From: Azospirillum lipoferum 4B
Lineage (GTDB): Bacteria; Pseudomonadota; Alphaproteobacteria; Azospirillales; Azospirillaceae
Length of the DNA stretch: 64,000 bases
Reading direction: 5' to 3'
Assembly (NCBI RefSeq): GCF_000283655.1
Contig: NC_016622.1
Coordinates: 186,001 to 250,000 of the forward strand
A model generated the notes under the pieces. The model searched no databases. It was not told where the DNA came from and saw only the letters and a program-made list of their open reading frames with translations. Position numbers and translations under genes: made by a program. Within the stretch, counting starts at the first letter, position 1; every line of letters starts with the position of its first letter. Shown here one piece after another: positions 35,791 through 43,650 of this stretch.

Positions 35791-37179
35791 TTGAGCACTC
35801 AAGGTGATTTATCGAAGGCTTCGCTTCCCTCAAAAAGCGAAGCTTTTAAGGCGGATACTGCCAAGCATCCCTACCACTTCCGTGGTTGGGTTCCGGCGGT
35901 CAGTGGTCGTCTGTCTTTTCGAGCCTTTGGGCAATCATCCTTTCCCACTAAGGCGGTTAGTGCAAATCGTTCAGATGGCAAGACAAGTTATATTGTCTGC
36001 TATCAGAGACGAGATGCGTCTGATGTCGTTCTTCCATTCAAATCAGCGCTAGCTCCCTTGATGCTAAAACTTAAGGGAGATTTCTATTTTGTCTGCATAG
36101 CCAAGACTGTCCATCACGAGGGCCGCAAGCAGGAATTTCTAGATGGCTGGTTAATTTTATTTGAGAATACTGAGGTTTGGAAAAATCATGTAGCCCCTAT
36201 ACTAAAGGAGCTTCAGGATCATATTAGGCAATATCGAGCGTATTCTCTCTCGTGTTCGCTAGATGAACATGTGGCGGCGAAATATCAGGCAACTATTAAT
36301 GGAGCTAAGACGCTCTCAAGTTTCAATGCGCAATTCTCACTGTCTCGGTCGGGAACCGTATCTATTGCGGTTCCTCTCAAGCCCGTTGTTTCAAGCAAGG
36401 CCCCTGCTTTTCCAAAGGATGCCCCTAACAGAGGGCACATGATGCATTTGCTTTCAGCCCAGTTATTTTTCTTCTTGAGGGATATTGGGCATCGGCATCA
36501 GCACCATGATCCTAAGACAGATACAATTTCAGATCTTCACAGGATTGATAAGATCGATGATGACTTCAACTGGAGGCTCGGTACCCTCTATTCAATGTAT
36601 CGGAAGGTCATTGATCTAAAGCGTGCGCCGCATAGCGATACCCTTGCGAATGCTATGGGTGTAATTGCCTATGCTGAGACTTTTGAAAATATATGCAAAG
36701 ACGAACTGGATAAAAATTCAGCTGAGAACCTGCCAACATACTATAATGAACAAACTAAAGAAAGTATTTCTGCGGCAAAGTCAGCTTTAGAGCTTAGGTA
36801 TGCGGAGAATGTCAGGAAGAGGGATGGTCTTCGGTCTCTGCTCCTGAGCATTCTTGGTGCTGTATTCGCGTTTGTGGCTCTGCTTAGTTTGGCAGATGGC
36901 GCGGGTAGTATCAAGGCGCACCCAGCTCTCTTGGGTGCGGCGAGGATGATGCTTGTTCATCCATTTGAGTGTTTGTTTTTGGTAATCTTTCTGTATGTGA
37001 TTTATGCAAAAATTGCAACTTTTGGTGAGCCGAAGGCCTTTCCGTTGTTCAGAAAGACGCTAAGGCTTTTCCATTTTCTGGATCGTCCTGTCCAAGTGAT
37101 AGCTTGGATATTTCTTGGCTTGGCGACCATTGCGTTGATGTACTTCGTATTTTTAGTGGATTTTTCCAAGATATTGTAG
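35791..37179 (+). CDS. Orphan protein with three C-terminal membrane helices
   Basis: 462 aa from TTG at 35791; no ATG lies in frame before residue 90, and the in-frame upstream stop is at 35734. A soluble N-terminal region of about 340 residues contains HRHQHHDP near 235 and a helical stretch before the membrane part. Three TM helices follow (about 350-370, 393-412 and 433-455). Base composition differs from the core genome. No family is recognised. Membrane anchoring plus an island location would suit a defence or stress effector, but that is speculation. Confidence 0.7.
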   Translation: MSTQGDLSKASLPSKSEAFKADTAKHPYHFRGWVPAVSGRLSFRAFGQSSFPTKAVSANRSDGKTSYIVCYQRRDASDVVLPFKSALAPLMLKLKGDFYFVCIAKTVHHEGRKQEFLDGWLILFENTEVWKNHVAPILKELQDHIRQYRAYSLSCSLDEHVAAKYQATINGAKTLSSFNAQFSLSRSGTVSIAVPLKPVVSSKAPAFPKDAPNRGHMMHLLSAQLFFFLRDIGHRHQHHDPKTDTISDLHRIDKIDDDFNWRLGTLYSMYRKVIDLKRAPHSDTLANAMGVIAYAETFENICKDELDKNSAENLPTYYNEQTKESISAAKSALELRYAENVRKRDGLRSLLLSILGAVFAFVALLSLADGAGSIKAHPALLGAARMMLVHPFECLFLVIFLYVIYAKIATFGEPKAFPLFRKTLRLFHFLDRPVQVIAWIFLGLATIALMYFVFLVDFSKIL

Positions 37180-37730
37180 AGTTATCCTGCGGACTATTCT
37201 TTTCTCATTGTTCTCTTTATCTGCGCGGCATGCCGCCATGCGGTCATCCGGCCGGACATAAACGGCGACCACGCCGCGGGACCGGTGCCCCGTGACCGAC
37301 CGGATCTCGTCATCGGTCGCGCCGGCCGTGCCCAACTCGGTGGCGGCGGTGCGGCGCAGATCGCGGAACTGAAGCTCCGCCGGCAGCTGGGCGAGCGCAC
37401 GGATCCGGGCGAACTCATGGCCGAAGTGGAATTTCTGGTACGGCCGGCCGGTCGCCTCACTGACGATCACCTGCACGGCGTCGCGCTTCAACTTCCCCAG
37501 CAGTGCCTGCATGGCCGGCGTCACCGGCACCCGCAGGGCGTGCTTGGTCTTGCCCTGCACCAGGCTGAAGGCCGTGCCGTCATAGTCCGACCATTTCAGC
37601 GCCAGGATGTCTCCCTGTCGCTGGCCGATATCGAGCGCCAGCCGAACTGCGAGCGCCAGTGACCCCCCGGCCGGCCTTGATGGCGGCGGCGCAGAGGGTG
37701 TTCATCTGGTCCGGCTGGCCGCCAAAAACA
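37153..37730 (-). pseudogene. Tyrosine recombinase (integrase) remnant, frameshifted and truncated
   Basis: The frame encodes the catalytic C-terminus: LALDIGQRQGDILALKWSDY, then FRDLRRTAATELG, TGHRSR and the nucleophile in AVYVR, ending YLGKIH. Upstream, MNTLCAAAIKAGR is in another frame, switching near a run of six Cs at 37663-37668. No N-terminal core-binding domain remains. Presumably the former integrase of the tRNA-Thr element. Its 3' end overlaps the unknown plus-strand gene's end by 27 bp. Confidence 0.8.
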
Positions 37731-37790
37731 ACTCGGGCGCCGCATCCCCCGACACGGCGCCCGCCACTCTCCCCACAATACCCGTCAGCC

Positions 37791-38600
37791 TCACTCCACC
37801 GCGTAAGGCGGCTTCGTATACCCCGCCGGCGACAGGGTGAAGATCTCCGCGCCGTCCGCGGTCACGCCGATGGAATGCTCGAACTGGGCGGACAGCGACT
37901 TGTCCTTGGTCACGGCGGTCCAGCCGTCGCCCAGGATCTTCACGTCGGGGCGGCCGGTGTTGATCATCGGCTCGATGGTGAAGATCATACCTTCCTTCAA
38001 CACCAGACCCTCGCCCGGCTTGCCGTAATGCAGGACCGACGGCGGCTCGTGGAAGACGCGGCCGACGCCGTGGCCGCAGAAATCGCGCACCACCGAGAAG
38101 CGGTGGGACTCGGCGAAGGTCTGGATGGCGTGGCCGATGTCGCCCAGCGTGGCGCCCGGCTTCACCGCGGCGATGCCGATCATCAGCGCGTCATAGGTGA
38201 CGTCGACCAGCTTGCGCGCCTTCACGCCCACCTCGCCGCACAGATACATGCGGCTGCTGTCGCCGTACCAGCCGTCGACGATCGGCGTGACGTCGATGTT
38301 CAGGATGTCGCCGTCGACCAGCCGCTTGTCGCCGGGGATGCCGTGGCAGACGACATGGTTGACCGAGATGCAGTTGGCGCGCGGGAAACCGCGATAGCCC
38401 AGCGGGGCGGGGATGCCGCCATGGTCGCGGATGAACTGCTCCAGCAGGCGGTCCAGCTCGCCCGTGGTGACGCCCGGCTGCACATAGGGGACGATGTAGT
38501 CCAGAGCCAGCGCGGCCAGCCGGCCGGCCTTGCGCATGCCTTCGAATCCCTCCGGACCATGAAGACGGACGCGGTTGGATTCGACGTGATCCTGTTCCAA
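37791..38600 (-). CDS. map: Methionine aminopeptidase, type I
   Basis: 269 aa pitta-bread metallopeptidase. Metal ligands appear in order: NIDVTPIVDGWYGD (Asp), the second Asp in GDSSRM, His in GHGVGRVFHEPP, Glu in MIFTIEPM and Glu in FEHSIGVT. It removes N-terminal Met from nascent proteins. The sfsA gene lies upstream on the same strand (56 bp), a common alphaproteobacterial neighbour. Confidence 0.95.
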   Translation of the reverse strand: MEQDHVESNRVRLHGPEGFEGMRKAGRLAALALDYIVPYVQPGVTTGELDRLLEQFIRDHGGIPAPLGYRGFPRANCISVNHVVCHGIPGDKRLVDGDILNIDVTPIVDGWYGDSSRMYLCGEVGVKARKLVDVTYDALMIGIAAVKPGATLGDIGHAIQTFAESHRFSVVRDFCGHGVGRVFHEPPSVLHYGKPGEGLVLKEGMIFTIEPMINTGRPDVKILGDGWTAVTKDKSLSAQFEHSIGVTADGAEIFTLSPAGYTKPPYAVE

Positions 38601-38656
38601 GACGAAAGCCCCTATGCCAAGTAACCGAAAGCCCGATGCCCGAACCTGCCGCGGCG

Positions 38657-39394
38657 TTACAGCCGGATCGGCAGCGGCCGGTCCAATTCAATCGATTCGG
38701 GCGTGATCGCGCAAGACCAACACAGCGCCTCCACCCCCGAATCCAGCGCGCGGCGCAGACCGTCGTGATAGGCCGGGTCGAGATCGGCCGCCGTGCGGAA
38801 ATGGGTGCAGTCGCCGCGCTGGACAAGATAGAGCATGACCGCGCGGCAGCCCTGGGCCACCATCGCCGCCATCTCCTCCAGATGCTTGGCGCCGCGGGCG
38901 GTGACGCAGTCCGGAAACTCGGCGGCGTCACCGTGCGGGCCATCGGGGCGGCGGAGATGGACGTTCTTCACCTCGACATAGGCGGGAGGCCGGGGGGCGG
39001 GTTTGGCCGGGTCGTCCTCCAGCAGCACGTCGATTCGGCTGTTGCGGCCGTATTTCACCTCGCGCCGCAGCCGGTCGTAGCCGGCCAGCTCCGGGATGGT
39101 GCCGGCGGCAATCGCGGTGGCGACCAGCGCGTTGGGATGGCCGGTGTTGACGCCGACCAGCCCCTCGCCCCAGGGGGCGGCGGCCTCCACCAGCTCCAGC
39201 GTATAGGCCAGCTTGCGGTTGGGGTTGTCGGAGCGCGACACCCAGACGGCGGAGCCGGGGATGTCCAGCCCGATCATGCTGCCGGAATTGGGGACATGCG
39301 CCGTCACCTCCACCCCGTCCAGCAGGACATCGGCAAGGAACCGCTTGTAGCGGCGGATCAGGCGGCCTTGAAGAAGGGGGGTCGGAAAGCGCAT
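38657..39394 (-). CDS. sfsA: SfsA family protein (sugar fermentation stimulation)
   Basis: 245 aa from ATG at 39392-39394 ([12 protein letters not shown]). Family hallmarks include [12 protein letters not shown], the nuclease-like YVEVKNVHL and [13 protein letters not shown]. Members combine an OB-like and a restriction-endonuclease-like fold and are reported to bind DNA; the cellular role is unclear. It is probably co-transcribed with map and divergent from the CinA-like gene. Confidence 0.92.
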   Translation of the reverse strand: MRFPTPLLQGRLIRRYKRFLADVLLDGVEVTAHVPNSGSMIGLDIPGSAVWVSRSDNPNRKLAYTLELVEAAAPWGEGLVGVNTGHPNALVATAIAAGTIPELAGYDRLRREVKYGRNSRIDVLLEDDPAKPAPRPPAYVEVKNVHLRRPDGPHGDAAEFPDCVTARGAKHLEEMAAMVAQGCRAVMLYLVQRGDCTHFRTAADLDPAYHDGLRRALDSGVEALCWSCAITPESIELDRPLPIRL

Positions 39395-39459
39395 CTTGGC
39401 GGCGACGCTACCCCTGGCCTTCCCGCTCGACAAGAGCGTTCCACGGAGACCCGCAAGCC

Positions 39460-40260
39460 ATGACGTCCGAGACCGCAGAAAACCCGGTTGCCGCAAACCC
39501 GACCGCCGCAAATCCCACTGCCGCCGTCCTGGTGATCGGCAACGAGATCCTGTCGGGCCGCACCAAGGACGCCAACCTCGGCCACATCGCCGAGAAGCTG
39601 ACGGAGATCGGCGTGCGGCTGCGCGAGGCCCGCGTGGTGCCGGATGTGGAGGAGGAGGTCGTCGCTGCGGTCAACGCTCTGCGCGCCCGCTACACCTATG
39701 TCTTCACCACCGGCGGCATCGGCCCGACCCACGACGACATCACCGCAGCCTGCGTCGCCAAGGCCTTCGGCGTGGCGCTGGAGCGCAATCCGGAGGCGGT
39801 CGCCCGGCTGGAGCGCCATTATGCCGCCGGCCAGTTGAACGAGGCGCGGCTGCGCATGGCCAATGTCCCGGCCGGCGGCATCCTGATCGACAACCCGGTC
39901 AGCCAGGCGCCGGGGTTCCAGATCGGCAACGTCTTCGTCATGGCCGGGGTGCCCAACATCATGCGGGCGATGCTGGACGGCCTCCTGCCGCGGCTGGCCG
40001 GCGGGCCGGCGCTGCATGCCCGCACGGTGGCCTGCGAGTTGGGGGAGGGGGTGATCGCCGCCGATCTGTCGGACTTGCAGGATCGCCATCCGGCCCTGGA
40101 GATCGGCAGCTATCCTTACTTCCGCAACGGCTTCTTCGGCGTCAGCCTGGTCCTGCGCGGCACCGACGAGGTGGAGGTGGCGGCGGCAGCCGATGAATTG
40201 GCAAGCATTATTGGCCGTCTGGGGGGCACGCCGACCGTCACGGTTGGTACGAAGGGGTAA
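39460..40260 (+). CDS. Molybdopterin-binding / CinA N-terminal-like protein
   Basis: 266 aa. A short repetitive N-terminus ([13 protein letters not shown]) is followed by a MoCF-biosynthesis fold (about 22-185) with [15 protein letters not shown] and [11 protein letters not shown]. It corresponds to the N-terminal half of CinA (COG1058) and lacks the C-terminal nicotinamide-nucleotide amidase domain. It may hydrolyse ADP-ribose-like or pyridine nucleotides, as reported for COG1058 members. It is divergent from sfsA. Confidence 0.85.
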   Translation: MTSETAENPVAANPTAANPTAAVLVIGNEILSGRTKDANLGHIAEKLTEIGVRLREARVVPDVEEEVVAAVNALRARYTYVFTTGGIGPTHDDITAACVAKAFGVALERNPEAVARLERHYAAGQLNEARLRMANVPAGGILIDNPVSQAPGFQIGNVFVMAGVPNIMRAMLDGLLPRLAGGPALHARTVACELGEGVIAADLSDLQDRHPALEIGSYPYFRNGFFGVSLVLRGTDEVEVAAAADELASIIGRLGGTPTVTVGTKG

Positions 40261-40366
40261 TGCGGCGCTATGACCGGAGCTATGTCGGCGGATCGATTGT
40301 CCCGACCCGATTCGGGCCTACATTGGTTCCCTATGATCCAGATCGCGTGTGCCGGGAGGCTCCGCC

Positions 40367-40612
40367 ATGAAGAGCTTTGAGAAAGCGGCGTTGTTGTTCC
40401 TTCTGCGCCATTTGGCCGCAGGGATTGCCGGTGCGGTGGTGCTGGCCACCGGCCTTTTGTGGTTCGACGTCGCCAAGCTGGCGACGCTGATCGGCAACAG
40501 CGAATACGGGATCACCGCGACCGTCATGCTCTATGCCGGCCTGATGCTGACCTTCGGCAGCGTGTCGATGGGAATCGGCATCATGGCGATGAACGAAGAC
40601 ACCCGTCCCTGA
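40367..40612 (+). CDS. Small inner-membrane protein (81 aa)
   Basis: MKSFEKAALLFLLRH start with GGGAGG ribosome-binding site at -13; an upstream GTG in frame is less likely. Two membrane helices are predicted (about 15-37 and 50-75). No cysteines or known motif were seen. Function not recognised. Confidence 0.55.
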   Translation: MKSFEKAALLFLLRHLAAGIAGAVVLATGLLWFDVAKLATLIGNSEYGITATVMLYAGLMLTFGSVSMGIGIMAMNEDTRP

Positions 40613-40675
40613 AGCATTCTGGCCCCTGAAGCTCTGCGAAGCATCCTGCGGGCTGGACGTTCGGACCGGCTGCGT

Positions 40676-40855
40676 TCAGAAATTGGCGCCGAACGGCCCG
40701 AAGCGGTCATAAATCCACACCAGCGCGACAATTGCCGCCAGCCAGAGTGCTGCGTTGCGCAGCACGACTCCGCGGTTCCGCCGAAGGGCCGCCGGCACCA
40801 CCAGAACGGCCACCATCAGAAGCGCCACCAGCGACAGCCAGTTCGTCTCGCTCAC
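40676..40855 (-). CDS. Small two-helix membrane protein (59 aa)
   Basis: GTG start at 40853-40855 with GGGAGG ribosome-binding site. Sequence SETNWLSLVALLMVAVLVV forms helix 1, a basic loop RRNRG follows, and AALWLAAIVALVWIYDRF forms helix 2, leaving the C-terminus cytosolic or periplasmic. Longer frame extension upstream is not protein-like. Similar short segments occur at the N-terminus of clan AA retropepsin-like proteins, but no protease domain follows here. Confidence 0.6.
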   Translation of the reverse strand: MSETNWLSLVALLMVAVLVVPAALRRNRGVVLRNAALWLAAIVALVWIYDRFGPFGANF

Positions 40856-40948
40856 GCCGCGTCCTCCCTTTCCCCGGCCCCGGTCGGGGCATTTCCCACA
40901 GTTGCGCTTCCTTCGATATGGGAATGCCTGCGGTTTTGCGAAGCCCCC

Positions 40949-40977
40949 TTGACCCGCAGCCCCGCGATTGTCTAAGT
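40949..40977 (+). promoter_or_regulatory. Putative promoter of a structured leader or small RNA
   Basis: TTGACC (40949-40954), 17-bp spacer, CTAAGT (40972-40977). The expected start, near 40984, coincides with the first base of a nested inverted repeat. Confidence 0.55.
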
Positions 40978-40984
40978 CATGACC

Positions 40985-41086
40985 ACGGAACGGTGCGTTG
41001 CATAACAAGGTATGCAATCTGCGCGGGCAGCGCGGGGCCGTTCCGTCGACATGAGCTTTGCCGTCATGTTCCGGTCGCCTGACCGG
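40985..41086 (+). ncRNA. Candidate structured RNA upstream of tRNA-Leu(UAA)
   Basis: A 9-bp outer stem ACGGAACGG/CCGTTCCGT (40985-40993, 41038-41046) encloses hairpin TTGCATA-ACAAGG-TATGCAA (40998-41017) and a small CTGC/GCAG stem, giving a three-way junction. Two more hairpins follow: ACATGA/TCATGT (41049-41069) and CCGGTC-GCCT-GACCGG (41071-41086). No T-run follows. The inner dyad could instead be a GntR-type operator. Confidence 0.4.
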
Positions 41087-41109
41087 TCTATGATGGCAGA
41101 GTCCGGGGC

Positions 41110-41194
41110 GCGGGCGTGGCGAAACCGGTAGACGCAAGGGACTTAAAATCCCTCACCCTAAGGTATGCGGGTTCGAGTCCCGCCGCCCGCACCA
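41110..41194 (+). tRNA. tRNA-Leu (anticodon UAA)
   Basis: 85 nt with encoded CCA. Acceptor GCGGGCG/CGCCCGC, a class II variable arm, and anticodon loop CTTAAAA within AGGGA/TCCCT. A TATGAT hexamer at 41089-41094 could be its -10 box. Confidence 0.96.
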
Positions 41195-41243
41195 ACTTCA
41201 TTGCAGTAACGTCTTTACAGTCCGGCCTGCCTCCATACCGACA

Positions 41244-41627
41244 TCAGCGTTCCACGGAACCGCCGGCATTGACCCAGGCGGCGAAGCCGCCGCGCAGGCG
41301 GTTGATGGGGCCGGTGTGGCCGGCGGCCACCATGCGTTCGGCGGCGGGGCCGCAGCGCATGCCACCCTGGCAATGGAAAACCAGATGCTTGGCCGGATCG
41401 GCCGGGACCCGCGACGGGTCGAAGGAGGAGAGTGGGTTCAGGATGGCGCCGGGAATATGGCCGGCGGCATGTTCGTGGGCTTCGCGAACATCGACGATCA
41501 CCGCTTGGCCGCTGGCCTGCCACTCGATGGCGGTCGCCGCGTCGATCTGGCGGATGGGAGCGGCGCCGCCCCGGTCGGTCGACGGGGCGGCGGGGATCAG
41601 GCGGCGGAACAGCGTGCACAGGGACAT
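41244..41627 (-). CDS. Rhodanese-domain sulfurtransferase
   Basis: 127 aa single rhodanese domain. The active-site loop CQGGMR contains the catalytic Cys near residue 92, and VDVREAHEHAAGHIPGA is the CDC25-like upstream motif. It transfers sulfane sulfur. It is divergent from a BigR/SqrR-like persulfide regulator across a shared operator, which points to a role in sulfide or persulfide handling. Confidence 0.9.
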   Translation of the reverse strand: MSLCTLFRRLIPAAPSTDRGGAAPIRQIDAATAIEWQASGQAVIVDVREAHEHAAGHIPGAILNPLSSFDPSRVPADPAKHLVFHCQGGMRCGPAAERMVAAGHTGPINRLRGGFAAWVNAGGSVER

Positions 41628-41685
41628 GGTCGGGATGCCTTGAATTGGGACGGTCGGACGGGCCGGGCGGATGCCGGGAAAACCC

Positions 41686-41722
41686 TTGACCATAAAATTA
41701 GTAATTTCTAATTTAGTGTCAA
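41686..41722. promoter_or_regulatory. Shared operator with two mirror-image promoters
   Basis: Dyad AAATTAG (41695-41701)-TAATTT-CTAATTT (41708-41714). Plus strand: TTGACC (41686-41691), 17 bp, TAATTT (41709-41714), for the ArsR gene. Minus strand: TTGACA (41722-41717), 16 bp, TAATTT (41700-41695), for the rhodanese gene. One repressor bound here would block both. The plus-strand start would fall at the ATG (41722), implying a leaderless mRNA. Confidence 0.8.
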
Positions 41723-42162
41723 TGAGTGCGTCCATCCTGACCCCGGGGCTGCGGCCCGCCGCCAAGCTGATGAAGGCGCTGTCCAACGAGGCGCGCCTGC
41801 TGATCCTGTGCGAATTGGGGCAGGGGGAGCGCAGCGTCGGCCAGCTGGGCGAGATCGTCGGTCTCAGCCAGTCGGCCCTGTCGCAGCATCTGGCGCGCTT
41901 GCGCGCCGACGGGCTGGTCCGCACGCGGCGACGGTCGCAGACCATCTTCTATTCGATCGCCAGCCGGGAAGTGACGGCTGTCATAGAGGTGCTGGCCGAC
42001 CTGTTCTGCCACACGCCGGACTCGTCCGGCGCGAGCGCACCGTCCTGCGGTGCCGCAGTGGGCGGTGCTGTGGGCGGAGCCGTGGCCGATGCTGCGACCG
42101 ATTCGGTGTCGGAGGAAGGGACGGCAAGTTGCCGGTCCGGACCGGGAGACCGGTCGGAATAA
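41722..42162 (+). CDS. BigR/SqrR-like persulfide-sensing ArsR regulator
   Basis: 146 aa. ArsR winged helix (about 12-95) with LLILCELGQGE and SQSALSQHLARL. Cys30 and Cys96 are 66 residues apart, the same spacing as the redox pair of Xylella BigR (42/108) and Rhodobacter SqrR (41/107), which form a disulfide or tetrasulfide on persulfide exposure. The C-terminal 45 residues are Ala/Gly/Ser-rich. Expected to derepress the divergent rhodanese gene on sulfide stress. Confidence 0.85.
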   Translation: MSASILTPGLRPAAKLMKALSNEARLLILCELGQGERSVGQLGEIVGLSQSALSQHLARLRADGLVRTRRRSQTIFYSIASREVTAVIEVLADLFCHTPDSSGASAPSCGAAVGGAVGGAVADAATDSVSEEGTASCRSGPGDRSE

Positions 42163-42164
42163 GG

Positions 42165-42249
42165 TGGTGCGGGCGGTCGGACTCGAACCGACACTCCTTG
42201 CGGAACCGGATTTTGAGTCCGGCGCGTCTACCAATTTCACCACGCCCGC
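42165..42249 (-). tRNA. tRNA-Leu (anticodon CAA)
   Basis: 85 nt with encoded CCA, read on the minus strand. Acceptor GCGGGCG/CGCCCGC identical to tRNA-Leu(UAA), class II variable arm, and anticodon loop CTCAAAA in the CCGGA/TCCGG stem. It begins 2 bp after the stop of the BigR-like gene and converges on it. Confidence 0.96.
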
Positions 42250-42467
42250 AGCGACGCCTCTTCTAACGCAACCGTCCGGAAACGGAAAGTGCAAAAGATG
42301 CAGGGTTTCTCTCCGGCCCGATCCCCCCGCCGGCCGGCGCCGGGGGACGCAGCCATAGCCACGCTTATTCCCCGGCGGCAGCACCGTCCCTGCCATGCCG
42401 TCGCAGGGGCCATGCGCGCGTCGCGGACGGCTGGTCGAACGGTCGCGCACGCGCTACCTTGTCGGCC

Positions 42468-43004
42468 ATGACGACCGAGCCCCTCATGTCCCGCATCTTC
42501 GACGATCCCCGCATTGCCGCGCTTCTGCTGGCCTTGGCCAGTGCCGGCGTGCTGCTGTCGGCCCTGTTCTTCCAGTTCGTGCTGGATTACCAGCCCTGCG
42601 TCCTCTGCATCATGCAGCGCTGGCCCTATGTGGCGGTGATGGTGTTCGGGCTGGTGACCTGGCTGTTCCGCCGCTGGAAGGGGCTGGGCGACGCGCTGCT
42701 GGTGGCGAGCGGGCTTGCCCTGCTGGCCGGCGCCGGCATCGCCGCCTATCACGTCGGGGTGGAGCAGCATTGGTGGGCCGGCACCTCGTCCTGCGGCGGC
42801 TCGGCCCCGGCGAACTCGCTGGAGGCGCTGCGGGCGCAGGTGATGGCGGCGCCGGTCACCCGCTGTGACGAAGTGGCCTGGTCGCTGTTCGGCATTTCCA
42901 TGGCGGGCTACAACGTGGCGATCTCGCTGGCGCTGGCGGCCTACGCCTTCGTCGCGGCACGCGCCGCCTACATCCGCACCCCGGTGTCGAGGACTGCACT
43001 GTGA
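42468..43004 (+). CDS. dsbB: Disulfide bond formation protein B
   Basis: 178 aa from ATG at 42468 (a second ATG at 42486 is possible). Four membrane helices are predicted. Periplasmic pairs are CVLC (44 and 47) and Cys109/Cys133, the set that shuttles electrons from DsbA to ubiquinone. The last base pairs overlap the GTG start of coq7 (GTGA), a notable coupling of a quinone user to a quinone-synthesis gene. Confidence 0.9.
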   Translation: MTTEPLMSRIFDDPRIAALLLALASAGVLLSALFFQFVLDYQPCVLCIMQRWPYVAVMVFGLVTWLFRRWKGLGDALLVASGLALLAGAGIAAYHVGVEQHWWAGTSSCGGSAPANSLEALRAQVMAAPVTRCDEVAWSLFGISMAGYNVAISLALAAYAFVAARAAYIRTPVSRTAL

Positions 43005-43600
43005 GCGAAACGAACACTCCGACCACCGCCCGCGCCTCCGCCCGCGCCTCTGCCGGCGCGACGAAGGGCGCGCTGCCCGGCGACCTGCCGCGGCGCCAGC
43101 GGCTGGCCCGCATCGTCCGCGTCGACCATGCCGGCGAATATGGCGCCAAGCGCATCTATGAGGGCCAGATCGCCGTCATCGGCAAGGGCCGGCACGGCAA
43201 GACCCTGCGCCACATGGCGGAGCAGGAGCTGGTCCATCTGCAATATTTCGAGAAGCAGCTGAACCGGCGCCGCGTGCGGCCGACCCTGTTGCAGCCGCTG
43301 TGGCATGTCACCGGCTTCCTGCTGGGTGCCGGCACCGCGATTCTCGGCGAGCGCGCGGCGATGGCCTGCACCGTCGCCGTCGAAGAGGTGATCGAGGAGC
43401 ATTACGAGGCGCAGCTGAAGCAGCTCGGCCCCGACGAGCAGGAGCTTGCCGACAGCATCCGCAAGTTCCAGGCGGAAGAGGTCGAGCACCGCGACATCGG
43501 CCTCGTCAACGAGGCGGAGCTTGCGGCCGGCTATCCGGTGCTGTCGGCGGCGATCAAGGCCGGCACGCGCGCGGTGATCTGGGTGGCGGAACGGGTCTGA
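43001..43600 (+). CDS. coq7: Demethoxyubiquinone hydroxylase (Coq7/UbiF-type diiron)
   Basis: 199 aa from GTG at 43001, overlapping dsbB. Diiron ligands appear in HAGEYGAKRIYEG, MAEQELVHLQYF, VEEVIEEHYE and AEEVEHRDIG (two ExxH and partner Glu). It performs C6 hydroxylation in ubiquinone biosynthesis at the inner membrane. The first 25 residues are Ala/Thr/Arg-rich and probably disordered. It ends convergently with malate synthase. Confidence 0.93.
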   Translation: MSETNTPTTARASARASAGATKGALPGDLPRRQRLARIVRVDHAGEYGAKRIYEGQIAVIGKGRHGKTLRHMAEQELVHLQYFEKQLNRRRVRPTLLQPLWHVTGFLLGAGTAILGERAAMACTVAVEEVIEEHYEAQLKQLGPDEQELADSIRKFQAEEVEHRDIGLVNEAELAAGYPVLSAAIKAGTRAVIWVAERV

Positions 43601-43650
43601 GGGACAGTTTTGGGGGGAGGGGGCTTCACGCCCCCGCCTTCGTATGAGCT

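Larger units (their letters stand above)
35182..37790. mobile_element. Decayed integrated element downstream of tRNA-Thr
   Basis: Clearly AT-richer than the flanking chromosome between about 35.2 and 37.2 kb, bounded by tRNA-Thr on the left and a degenerate tyrosine recombinase on the right, next to the housekeeping gene map. I could not find a duplicated tRNA 3' end by eye. 35182-35476 has no supported gene. Acquisition by integration is inferred. Confidence 0.65.

Noticed and set aside
35182-37790. CRISPR or restriction-modification remnants in the tRNA-Thr insert
   Set aside because: No direct-repeat array and no methyltransferase or nuclease motifs were found.
43612-43636. Hairpin GGGGGC-TTCAC-GCCCCC between coq7 and aceB as a terminator
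   Set aside because: The stem is only 6 bp and no T-run follows in either direction, so I did not list it as a terminator.
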